DNA from: Macrostomum hystrix
Lineage: Eukaryota > Platyhelminthes > Macrostomidae
Assembly: GCA_950097015.1 (NCBI GenBank)
Contig: CATNEN010000032.1
Span: 434,001 to 498,000 of the forward strand
Length of the DNA stretch: 64,000 bases
Direction: 5' to 3'
Shown: positions 25,328 to 35,452 of the stretch, one piece after another
Numbering within the stretch: position 1 is the first letter of the stretch
How the letters are laid out: the number at the start of each line of letters is the position of its first letter
Program-made: the position numbers and the translations under genes
The notes under the pieces: generated by a model
What the model saw: the letters and a program-made list of their open reading frames with translations, nothing else
Databases searched by the model: none
What the model was told of the DNA's origin: nothing

Positions 25328-27890
25328 ATGGCCCAACCAACAGTTTTTGACCATCTTATTGCTTATCTTGAGCACCCATTCTTTCAAATCCCAGTGATTT
25401 CATTTTGTGAACAGAAATGCATCTGTAAGTTCACGGTGTTTTCTATAACTTTCTTTTTATCTTTATATATTTTTTCTAATAATGAGAAAGAAAGACAAAA
25501 ATATATCTAAGAATACATGTCATTGCCTATATATTTCACATTTTTATCAATTCCTAGAAACTTAAAGTTCTTTGAAATTTACAAGCAATATACAGAAAGA
25601 AAACCAGCTGAATATATATTTTATACCACTTCAAATTGCATATGTTCTTTTAATGCAGCTATCTTTATAGATAACTAATACATTATAACTAATAACTAAT
25701 AGATCCTAATCGATAACTTGTGTTGGATGGTTAAACACTATTGATAAAGAATAAATATTGATCATTGTGTATACAAAATTATGGGCATTAAAGTTTACAT
25801 CCGTCTGCAAAAGTCAATCTAAAAATAAATATTTTTCTTTATGATTTTAGGTTTCAACCCGGGAATGGACGATTGTGCAGAGTATAAAAAAATTCACAAA
25901 GAATACATTGAAGTGGTAGGTCGCAATACATTTTTTAAAATGGCAATTGTTGATGAGTTCATATTCATAATGTAAAATTACATCCTTTGCTTTGAACTAG
26001 CAGTGAAATATTTTCGTTCATCGATTTAAAACGAATAAACTAAGTATACGTATGCCACTATGGGATGTACAAAAAGCAGGCATATTTTGCACACAAATTA
26101 TTTTATGCGATCTACTTTTTTACTTGGCAATCACAATACAGCTCACAGCCATTCTGGACGCCTTTCGCGAGGACATGAAGCTGACACACGAGCAGGTGAT
26201 TAAAGCGGTGCAGGACATCGACAGCGTGCAGTCAGACTTGCGCGAATTCTTTCGCGGCATCGAGCAGGTGCTGGCTATGGAGAGCTACCCGCTGTTCGTG
26301 CGCATGATGCAGCGCAGCAATATTGAGCTGCAGGAGCAGGCTCTGCTGCTCATCCTGCAGCGACACGGCGGCGTTGGTGGCAGCAGCGTTGGTTCATCTG
26401 TCTCTGGTCAGAACGAGAGCGAAGATGAAATTCTGGCGCTGGTGCTGCGCCAATCCAAGCAGGAATTCGAGCGCGAGGAGGCGGCCAGACGGAGGCACGC
26501 GGCATCGGAGGAGGAATCGCTGATTAGTCGTCAGGAGGCCGAAGCCATCGGGGAGGCGCAGCGACGCGAGCGAGTCAGACTGGAGAAGGTGCGTGTCCGT
26601 GCTTGAGTACGTGCTCAAGGCTCAGCCGAGTCAAATGCCCTGAGCCCCAATCCGATCCTGCAAAATGGATAAGTCATTTTGGATAATAACTGCAATCTGA
26701 ATAAAAACAGCTTCTTCCACCCGGTCTCAATTTTAGGAAATCGAACGACTGGCCGTGTCTGATGACCCGCCGGCAGCGCGCTCCTCCTCCGATCGTCGGC
26801 AGCAACGCGGCGCCGGCGATTCTTCTGCGTCGTCGACGTTCTCGCGTCCGGACGACTTTGTCCTGCCACCGGGCGTCGGCGTGGCGGCTGCGGCGTCCGC
26901 CAGTGGCGGCTCGCGCGGTTCCCGCGGCGGCGGACGGGTGGCGGGCGTAGAAGATAAGCGGGGCAAGGTGGCCTCGGAAATGGCGGTGAGTTGCTGGGCT
27001 CTGTTTAGCCCTTTGATGACGCCGAAAAAACTTTTTTCTATGGTCTACTACTTCCATCGTCGCTTTGACAATGCTGGAAATATTTTTTTGTTGGTGTTGT
27101 CTCTTTGATGATGCCGACAATCAATTGGTATTTTCAGTTTGATGTTTAGTGGCGCCTCTTTGATGCCGACTGTCATAACTATCCTCTCATCATTTTGACA
27201 TTGAACCAAAATGGCAGGAATCGCTTAGCAGCTTATCCCACGAGGAGATCCTCAAGCGGCAGGAGTTCCTGCGCAGCCAGCGCGACAAGCTGGTGGCCAT
27301 GAAGCAGAAGGAGCGCGAAGCTCAGCTGGCCAGGCACGAGAGGTCGGCCGGCAGGGAGCGGCCTTCGAGCGCGAGGGCTGCCCGGTCGGCTATGTCTGGC
27401 AGGCCGGTAATTTAAAGAATAAATTATGCTAATCAGTTTACTTAGTTGTGGATATTTGCTGTCTATTATGTCTTTTAGCGAATGTTTGATTAGGCGACAG
27501 TTGTGACTTATTGCCCTGTTAGATTTTCTTCTGGGAGAACCACATTTCATACGAAAGTTTTCAGCTGTGGCTATTTTTAGAACAAACTTTCAAGGAACAC
27601 ACATTTGATCGATTATTAATTGGTGCTATTTTTAGATTTTTAGAGGGAACTGTCATTCAACGACCCAAAACTAGCTGATAAAATACAGCTAAGAACATAT
27701 GGAACACCAACACCCACCAAATCTAGTTGTACAGTGTCTTTTCCTGAGAATTTTAAAATAGCACTTGGATTTCAACTTCTCGTTCTAGGACTCCGGCGCG
27801 CCAAAACGCAGCGCTGATGATGAGCGGAAGCTGGCCATGCGGCGGGCCATTGCAGCCAAGCTCAAGGAGGAGGTAATCGACTTTAAATAG
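25328..27890 (+). CDS. CFAP36: Cilia- and flagella-associated protein 36 (CFAP36/CCDC104)
   Basis: Six exons: 25,328-25,424; 25,851-25,915; 26,142-26,588; 26,737-26,985; 27,218-27,406; 27,789-27,890. All have GT-AG borders and consistent phases (the first intron is phase 1, the others phase 0), predicting 382 residues. The N-terminal part (residues about 3-125) matches the BART-like domain of CFAP36: a hydrophobic start, then PVISFCEQKC, KIHKEYIEV, and a helix with MMQRSNIELQEQALLLILQR. The middle is low-complexity (Ser/Gly/Arg/Ala). The C-terminus carries LKRQEFLRSQRDKLVAMKQK and ends AKLKEEVIDFK, like the end of human CFAP36 (342 residues). In other animals the BART domain binds the small GTPase ARL3 and the protein localises to cilia. 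The start ATG is the first in frame and gives the expected domain start. The final exon reads through a possible donor (GAG|GTAATC) to a stop, as in the family. Confidence 0.93.
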
Positions 27891-29624
27891 TGCCTCCGCC
27901 TGCTTCGCTTACCAGTTATCACAAAAGCAAATCTACTGTGTCATGTCTTGTGTACTCTAGGAAAACATAATTAGTAACAATAATGCAGTAAATTTATAAA
28001 AAATTGTGCTTACAAGCATCCAAATAAGTCTGCGCTGATTTATTTTCGATAAAAATACTAAAATACAGGAAAATAACTTCAATAACTTCATTTTAAGCCT
28101 TCTCGCCATATATCTGATTAAAATTTAAATTCGCGCTATATTTAAAGAAGTCACGAGATAATATATGTTCTACTTAAAAAAATTGAAATTGTGCATGAGA
28201 ATTATTTTGGCAATTCTGTTTATTCAGTACAGAACATTCCATATCTACAAATTTACTTTACCTGATCGAATTTTTCTGATTCCACTTAGCTTCAGCAATG
28301 AGGCAGGGAACATTTCCCAGGTTTTACCGTCCGCACGGGAGTGAATTGTGATGCCGGAACATTCGGCAACCATCATTTATCCCGTGTCTTTTTCGATGTT
28401 GTTGCTGCTTGTCAAGCTATATTAAAATTCTACTTGCTATTTGCACATTTGCCTGCTCTTAAGTTCGGTGCAGTGTGAATTTTATAACAATTTTAACATC
28501 ACTCGATCTATCATCGATATCAATCCTTTCATTCTACACTCGTAGTTTCTAAGTTTTCAGTTTTGTTCTAAAATAGCAGATTCTGTCCATTCATCAATCT
28601 CTTTTAGCTAGAACTAAACTAAATTTATTCTTTTGTTGCTGTTGGTTACGTGTACTTCGCTCATTATATTTTGCTACACTCAGCACTTCAGACACTGGTC
28701 GTATTCCTAGAATTGTTTTAATTACCATACTTTTTTTAATTTTCACTATTACGGTTCATTCCATTCTGTTTAGAATATTTGACGTAATTATGTGAAAATA
28801 ATCAACAGAAAATAATAGTTAGATTACATACCTTTCCTAATTATTCTCAAGAAATTAAACCTTAGATAAAAATAAAAATATGAACAGACCTTCATTATAA
28901 TATCTGACACAGGAAATACAAAAACTTTCGATTACTTTATATTGGCTTATTCCACCTCGTTTAATATACGTGCTATCTACTCCTAATCGCGCTGTTGTCT
29001 TGCAATGTTTAAATAATAAACGAATAAATCGAATAATACAAGATTGATGAATTATTAGTTAAGTCATTTTCACCCGCTTAGTCACTCACGATCCACCGCT
29101 TTGATCACCGAATGGCTTTCTTGGTCTTTGCGTCACTTTCAGCTCTTTGAGCTCGCTCTCTTGAAATGGCGGATTCAGGGATTTGGTCACCAATTTTACC
29201 AGGAAACTAGTTTAAAGTAAAACTAGTTTGTGGTGAAGTTAAAAATGTAAAACATTCGAAGCTATTGTGGGGGTTAGAATTGCTAGTCAATTATACTAAA
29301 ACTTCGTTGAGTTTGTTTACCTTCTTAAGACTGTTTGTAGTCTGGTATTTATTAGTTAAATCGATGGGCGATGGAAAACCTTTCTTTCGTGTAATTTTAG
29401 ACTCTTAAGTTAATAGGCCTCGTATGTTTAGACAATACAAATATTGAAATGGGCTTTCAAATAGTTTCAAGTAGTGCAGCGTGACTGGCTGACTTAACAG
29501 AACTGGATTCTGTTAAGAAGCATACTTCAATACTTCTAAGGGCCTATATTAAAATCATGTCATCATCATCTCGTCAATTTATTAGGTGAGAATCTGAATA
29601 ACCTTGTGCTGTCTATAGTCGGTC
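27891..29624. other. AT-rich spacer after CFAP36
   Basis: 1.7 kb without a supported exon, RNA gene or tandem array. It includes the CFAP36 3' UTR and the lectin-like gene promoter, neither of which can be delimited. Confidence 0.4.
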
Positions 29625-30455
29625 ATGCGTCTGCTTCCAGCAGCGAGCTGCCTCGTTTTATCCATTCTTGCAGTGAGTTGTGCTGAAACTAGCCAGCTAG
29701 ATTTCTCTAGAATCGAAGGCTCATTGTGCATTAGAAGTGAGTTTACGAAGACCATTGACCAGTCTGCGCCGAGCTCAGAGGTGTGGTGCGCCATGCAATA
29801 CGGCAGAGCTTCGGGTTGCCAGGCCTTCACAATCTCAACTGACGGTGCGTGCCAGCTGTTCATGTTTGACAGGTGCAGCAAAGGTGTGAGAGACTGCGGC
29901 TGCACAAGGAGGTGACAGGTGAGACAGATATATGGACCCGGTGTCTCTATATAGCCAGAATATATCTAGCCGTTCCTATGCTATGCTCAGGTGTTTGTAA
30001 AGCTTCATCCGGGTTTGCCTCATGGCTCATTGTGCCCAACCGGCTACGGAGACGACCTCTGCGAGGTGAAGTACAAGATGTACTCTGGCACTCCTACTTG
30101 GGGAGACGCCAAAGCCAAGTGCGAATCAGAGAGCTGCTTGTTGGTGATCATGGCCGACGTGACAGACGCCCAGGAGATGAGCCACATCGACGCCGTCTGC
30201 AACCGGTCGCGCGCCGGCGCCTTTCTGGATGGCCGCCAGGCGCCGGGAGGCGCTGAGCCAGCCGGTGGCTGGACCTGGAGGACCTGCGACATCGCCGTGA
30301 ATGCCGGCCTGTGGAACTTGCTTTCGCCAAACAATCAAGGAGGCAACCAGCAGGTGACAGCCCGAGGCAGCACCAATAGCGGCCTGAACGATTTGAATCA
30401 TGACAGTGATCTCATCTCAAAGGTCATCTGCGAGTGCCTGTCACCATTCGACTGA
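29625..30455 (+). CDS. Secreted C-type-lectin-like protein
   Basis: Exon 1 starts at ATG 29,625 and exon 2 runs 29,991-30,455 (acceptor CTATGCTCAG, phase 0). The most consistent donor is AAAGGT|GTGAGA, ending exon 1 at 29,885, for a total of about 241 residues. Residues 1-20 form a signal peptide (basic start, hydrophobic core, Ala-x-Ser-Cys region). Residues about 35-85 are cysteine-bearing with CQAFTISTDGACQLF, reminiscent of a PAN/apple-like module. Exon 2 has the layout of a C-type lectin fold: a TWGDAKAKCE helix, GAFLDGR, a WTW strand, and the closing cysteine pair KVICEC. The usual EPN/QPD and WND calcium-sugar motifs are not evident, so sugar binding is not assured. It may be a defence or matrix protein. 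The donor choice is the weakest point. Confidence 0.75.
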
Positions 30456-30576
30456 GAAGATTGTGTACGCAATGGGCTCACACGCAGACAGACAGACAAT
30501 TAGATGTACATCAAACGAGTACTTAGATTAAAAGAAAAATAGATACTAACAAATACAATACATATCATACAAATAC

Positions 30577-30900
30577 ATGACTCACCTTTCTGACTCACCT
30601 GTATACTTCCTTACTCACCTGTATACTTCCTGACTCACCTGTGTACTTCCTGACTCACCTGTATACTTCCTGACTCACCTGTATACTTCCTGACTCACCT
30701 GTATACTTCCTGACTCACCTGTATACTTCCTGACTCACCTGTATACTTCCTGACTCACCTGTATACTTCCTGACTCACCTGTATACTTCCTGACTCACCT
30801 GTGTACTTCCTGACTCACCTGTATACTTCCTGACTCACCTGTATACTTCCTGACTCACCTGTGTACTTCCTGACTCAACTGTATACTTCCTGACAAACCT
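30577..30900. repeat. 20-bp minisatellite TGACTCACCTGTATACTTCC, ~16 copies
   Basis: Sixteen nearly identical 20-bp copies downstream of the lectin-like gene. Variation is mostly GTATAC against GTGTAC. Each full copy contains TGACTCA (a bZIP AP-1/TRE consensus) and CACCTG (an E-box). Confidence 0.97.
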
Positions 30901-31051
30901 GTGTTTAATTGATTAATACGAGCTAAATCAATGATTGACATTCAAATTAATTTTCTGAAAAGCTGTGTGATGATTTTAAATATCAACAGAAATTTTTCGA
31001 GCGATAATGAATAAATAAAATGTAAGGTGTGCGGATTTTGGATTTTGCGAT

Positions 31052-34040
31052 TTAGGAGATCCGGTAGGTGACTGGGCCCAGCTTCTCGAGCACGCGGTAC
31101 GGCCCCAACCACCGCCGGCGGAGCGCCTTGGACTGGCCCTTCTGCACCGCGTATGGCGACCGCTTGGGGTGGAATGGTGTCGTCCTGGTCTTGCGAATGT
31201 TGAGCAGCCGGCACAGCTCCTGGAAGACGTCGCTTTCGAACTGGCGACCTTGATCGGAGTGGATGACCTCGGGCGACCCGTGGCGGAGGACGACGCTGCG
31301 CAGCATGGCTTCAGCGACCATGCGAGTCTCGATGTTGGTCGCTGGGGCCGCTTCGACCCACTTGGAGAACACGTCGGTGAAGCAGATGATGTACTTCAGA
31401 CCGGCCTCTGTGGCCAGCAGCGGTCCTTTGATGTCCACCTGCACCATTTCCCAGGGAGCTGACGCACGGTGTTGTCCTGCAGCGGCGCCCTCTGGTGCTG
31501 GTGCGGTACCTTGCGACGCTGGCACACCACGCAGCTGCTCACCCAGTGCTGGACGTCGTCCTTCAGGCCGGGCCACCAGGCTCTGTTGACGACCCTCGCT
31601 AGCGCCCTGTCCAGTCCGAGGTGCCCGCTTGCCGGGTCGTCGTGCAGCTGCCTCAGAAGCTCCTGGCGAAGCTGCAGCGGAATGACGGGGAAGCCGCTTC
31701 TCCTGATGACGCCGTCCTCGCCAAGCTCCAGGTTCTCCGACCTCACCAGGCTCTCTGCGTCGTCTGCGGCCCTGCCTCGCCGGGGCCTCCGTCCGATGAG
31801 CACCTGGCGAGCCGCCGCCAGCACCAGGTCATCGGCCTGCGCCGCGCTGATTTCCTCGTCCGACCAGGCGGGTGTCAGCCGGGTCGCCGCCGCCCGGCTC
31901 AGCGCGTCCGCCACCACGTTCTCGCGACGAGGCCTGAAGAGCAGTTTGAAGTTGATCTCCTGCAGGAGCGTGATCCACGTGGCCAGGCGACCTTCGGGTT
32001 CCTTGGTGTTCAGCAGCCCTTGCAGCGGCTTGTGGTTGGAGAAGACGAGAATTTCGCCGGCGGACGCCAAGTAGTTCCGGAAGTGCTTCATGGCCCACAC
32101 GACCGCCAGAAGCTCCCTGTGGGTGGTCGAGTAATTGCGCTCTGCCTTGTTCAGGACTCTCGACGCGTAGGCAACCGGGTATTCGACGCCTTCGTGGAGC
32201 TGGCTGAGGACTCCGGCGATGGCCACGCCGCTGCTGTCGCAGCGCAGCCGGAATCCCTTGGAGAAATCCGGCAGCTTCAGCACTGGGGGTGCCGACAGCG
32301 CCGACTTCAGCTCGCGCAGGGCCGCCCCGCACTCCCCCGTCCACCGAAATTGCCGACCTTTCTGAGTCGCCTGGTGCAGCGGATTCGCAATGCTGGCGAA
32401 GTGCGGCACGAACCGCCGGTAGAAGCCCAGCATGCCGACGAGCCGGCGAACTTCCTCAGCGCACTCGTGCGTCGGGATGGACTGGATGGCGCTGACCTTG
32501 TCCTGGGTTGGCTGGATCCCATCGGCCGAAATCTTGTGCCCCAGGTACTCGACCTCCTGGAAGCAGAAGCAGCTCTTGCGCTTGTTCAGCTTGAGGCCCG
32601 CCGACTGCAGCCTTACCAGGACCTCCTTCAGCGTCTGCGCGTGCTGCTCGAACGTCGTGCTGAACAGGATCAGGTCGTCCATGTAGGTGAGCACCTCCGT
32701 CCAGTTCAGCCCCGCCATCGTCAAGTCCATCAGGCGCTGGAAGGTCGTCGGGGCGTTGCAGAGGCCGAAGCCGAGCTTCCTGTACTGCATCAGGCCTTGC
32801 GTGGTGTAGAAGGCGGTCTTCTCCCGGTCCTGCTCGCGCAGCTCGACCTGCTGGAACCCTTGGCGGAGATCGAGCGTGCTGAACCAGCTGCTGCCAGTGA
32901 GCGCGTCCAGAGCGACAGACAGCGGCGGCAGCGGGTAGGCGTCCTTCACGGTGCACGAGTTGAGGGCCCTCCAGTCGGTGCAGATGCGGATCTCGTTGTT
33001 TTTCTTGCGCACCACCAGCAGATTGCTCGCCCACGGACTGCATGACGGCTCGATGATCCCGTGACGCAGCATCTCGCTGATCTTGTCGTCCACCTGCTGT
33101 CTGAAGTTCAGTGGCACTGTCCGCTGCCTGTGCTTGATGGGGCGGCTGCCGGGCTCCAGGTTGATCTCGTGCTGCAGCAGGTGCGTGGTCCCCAGGTCGA
33201 ACTCGTGACTGGCGAATGCCAGCTCATGCTGGTTCAGCAGGGCTTCGATGACCTCGCGCTGCGACCGGCTCAGATCCGGGTTGATTTTGAAGCCTCCTCC
33301 GCAGCTTCGGGCCCGTGAGGCTCGGCAGCGTCGAAGTTTCCGATGGCCTGGTTCTGGTAGAGCACCACCGGGTCGGCGCTCAGGTTGCAGACTCCCACCG
33401 GCAGGTTGCCGTCCGCGCTGGAGACCACCAGAGCCCGGTTCGGCAGCAGGCCGGTCTTGTCGACGAAGTCGGAGCTGGGCTCGAACAGACCCTGCTCAAT
33501 GGACGACGCCACCTTGACCGGGATGATGATGCGGCTGCGGGCTGGGATGGACACGGTGCTGGCGACCACGGCGGTGGGCACCACCCGGCAGGCTGGCATG
33601 GAGTTCCTGTCCGGCAGGACTGGGATCCTGGTTGACCCCAGCAGGACAGAAGACGATATGAGATCCACGCTGAAGGTTGAGCACATCTTGCTGATGGCGT
33701 CCATGCCGAGCACGCATTCCGGCTGAATGTCGGCGACCACCGTCACCGGGTGCTCCATGGGCGGCAGTCCGCCCAGCTGAATGGCCAGCGTTGCGCATGC
33801 CGGAGACTCCAAGGGTCGACCATCGATCCCGACCGGAGTGCTGAGAGGCGGATGAAGCTGAGCTGCGACTCCCAGAGCTCGAAACTGGGCAGCTGATACG
33901 AGCGTCACCTGCGCGCCGGTGTCGAACAGCCACCTGCGTGGCCGGCCTGCGATGCTGCCGGGCAGGAAGAGCGAAGCGGTTTGGGCCTTTCTAGGCAGGG
34001 CTGGTGATGGCCCGGGGTCACCAGTCCTCAGAAGTTTCCC
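31052..34040 (-). pseudogene. pol: Broken pro-pol of the gypsy element
   Basis: Protease lies in the -1 frame relative to gag and carries the LFDTGA active-site motif. That frame stops at 33,270. Coding then resumes in another frame with reverse transcriptase (FSTLDLRQGFQQVEL, catalytic VLTYMDDLILFS), RNase H (RLRCDSSGVAIAGVL, THRELLAVVWA) and the integrase zinc finger (HHCC type, with GHLGLDRALARV and CVVCQRRK). A further single-base frame change at about 31,455-31,470 shifts into the integrase core (first Asp in VQVDIKGP, second in IHSDQGRQF). After TTPFHPKRS the frame jumps straight to the C-terminal segment (WLGPYRVLEKLGPVTYRIS), losing the stretch that should carry the catalytic Glu. Reverse transcriptase looks intact; integrase cannot be functional. 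Confidence 0.9.
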
Positions 34041-34864
34041 GAAGCCGGGGTCGGGCAGACCTCGGCCTGGTGCCCTTTGCCTGAGCAGCGGCTGCACATG
34101 GGTTGCACGGCTGGCGCGGCCTGCCTGGGGCACTGGGCCGCGAAATGGCCGGGCTGAGCGCAGTTAAAGCATTTCCCGCGACCACTGCCTCTCCCCCGAG
34201 CTCCTCTTCCTCGCGCACCGCGCTGTCCGCGGCTGCTGATGGTGGCGACCGTCGCAGCCAGGTCCGCCAGCTGCTCCTGCATCTGCTCCAGCCGGTCCGC
34301 CACTTGGCTGCTCACCGATGTCACCGCGATGCTTGCAGAGGCGCCTCTGCCGCCGATGCTCTCAAGCGCCGTGGCGCGGTCCGCCAGCTGCTCCGGGCTG
34401 CTGCTGCTGCAGTCAGCGTCTTTCAGCAACGCTTCACGAATCTCTTTCGACAGCAGAGCCAGCAGTCGGTGTCGCACTTCGCAGTCTCTCACCGTCTGAT
34501 CGTGGTCAGGGCGTGCCTTCCGGTACAGGAGCTTGAGAGCGTGGCACAGCTCCCTCAGCAACTCTCCTTGGCGTCGCTTCCGGCTCTCGAACTCCGACAT
34601 GGCGCAGAACGAGTTCTCCTTGCCACGGTAGAACTTGACCAGCTCGTCCTTGATGGTCGCGAAGCTCTTCTTCTTCCCCTCCGGCAGGTCCCACACGAAG
34701 ACGAGCGCCTCGCCAGATAAGAGCCGCCGGATTTTCGATGCCATCTTTTTGTCGTCCCACTCGGAATCCGTGGCGAAGTCCTCAAACATTTGCAGCCACA
34801 TGTTGATGTCGGCATCGTCTGAGCCCGAAAACTTGGGTGGCAAAAGTGCATTGGCGTGCGCCAT
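34028..34864 (-). CDS. gag: Gag of the damaged gypsy element
   Basis: 278 residues from the ATG at 34,864, 21 bases downstream of the PBS. The N-terminal two thirds has the helical capsid-like pattern of Ty3/gypsy Gag (a W-LQMFEDFA region, then FVWDLPEG and SFATIKDELVKFYRG). The C-terminal part is Arg/Gly-rich and carries two CCHC zinc knuckles, CFNCAQPGHFAAQC and CSRCSGKGHQAEVC, both C-X2-C-X4-H-X4-C. The frame is open to TGA at 34,028. A GGGAAAC heptamer lies one codon before the stop (34,034-34,040 on the complement), in register for a -1 shift into protease. Gag would assemble the particle and bind element RNA. Confidence 0.9.
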   Translation of the reverse strand: MAHANALLPPKFSGSDDADINMWLQMFEDFATDSEWDDKKMASKIRRLLSGEALVFVWDLPEGKKKSFATIKDELVKFYRGKENSFCAMSEFESRKRRQGELLRELCHALKLLYRKARPDHDQTVRDCEVRHRLLALLSKEIREALLKDADCSSSSPEQLADRATALESIGGRGASASIAVTSVSSQVADRLEQMQEQLADLAATVATISSRGQRGARGRGARGRGSGRGKCFNCAQPGHFAAQCPRQAAPAVQPMCSRCSGKGHQAEVCPTPASGNF

Positions 34865-34885
34865 GAGTGAGTGGGCCGACTTGAG

Positions 34886-34898
34886 ACCGCTGCCACCA
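34886..34898 (-). other. Primer binding site, tRNA-Leu type
   Basis: The minus strand reads TGGTGGCAGCGGT one base after the LTR end. This is complementary to the 3' end of a tRNA-Leu (AAG-type, ending CCGCTGCCACCA). The intact element at 41.7 kb uses the same primer type. Confidence 0.8.
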
Positions 34899-34899
34899 A

Positions 34900-35076
34900 T
34901 GTAAACTAAGTCAGAAGGCGAGACTTGCTCGAGAACCGAGAAAACACGTGGTGACTAAAGCCTCGAGTGAGCGACTTTATATTTGGCGATGTACACCAGA
35001 GAGTGTACATCGCATTGCACAATTTACGAAGCTAACTTACGACGCGATGCGAGAATGAATCACCGCACACCTTACA
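34900..35076 (-). repeat. 5' LTR of the damaged gypsy element
   Basis: Begins TGTAAGG and ends TTTACA on the minus strand, directly before the PBS. Contains a TATA-like TATAAAG (34,975-34,981 on the complement). The opposite LTR is absent, so its exact length cannot be checked by self-alignment. Confidence 0.7.
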
Positions 35077-35452
35077 AAAATAAACTGAGTGTCCACTGAA
35101 CTGTTGGTGGACACTGAATTACGGATAAATATAAATTACGAGTATATTGCTCGACTCTGAATCCAAAATCAAGTCACTTTAGGACGCAACGTTTGACATC
35201 GATCGGAATGCTTATTAGCTCGGAAGCCGGAAGAAATCTTACTGTTTCCAACGTTATAATGTACTAAAAGCTTTCTAATGATACACATTTTTATCCTTTT
35301 GTTTTTTGCGAGTTCTTAATCGTTGATTTCTAATCCATAGACTAAAAGGTAATGGGTATTAATACAAGGAATACTAAGTATTAATTTAACGCTTCATCAA
35401 AGCTCAGAGTCCACTGATAGTTACGTAATAGCCAATAAATGGTTGACTCAAA

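Larger units (their letters stand above)
31021..35076 (-). mobile_element. Damaged Ty3/gypsy LTR retrotransposon
   Basis: Reading on the minus strand: a 177-bp 5' LTR (35,076 to 34,900), a tRNA-Leu-type PBS, gag, protease, reverse transcriptase, RNase H and a truncated integrase, ending at 31,021. There is no 3' LTR. Instead the 3' terminus (CCGCACACCTTACA on the minus strand) is the exact reverse complement of the first 14 bases of the 5' LTR. AAAA flanks both sides (31,017-31,020 and 35,077-35,080), a weak 4-bp target duplication in A-rich DNA. Two frame changes after the gag junction and an integrase deletion make this copy non-autonomous. Confidence 0.9.

Noticed and set aside
33240..33330. 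A second programmed frameshift between protease and reverse transcriptase in the damaged element
   Set aside because: The direction is also -1, but no X XXY YYZ heptamer is present near the change, and the same copy has another frame change and a deletion, so random mutation is more likely.
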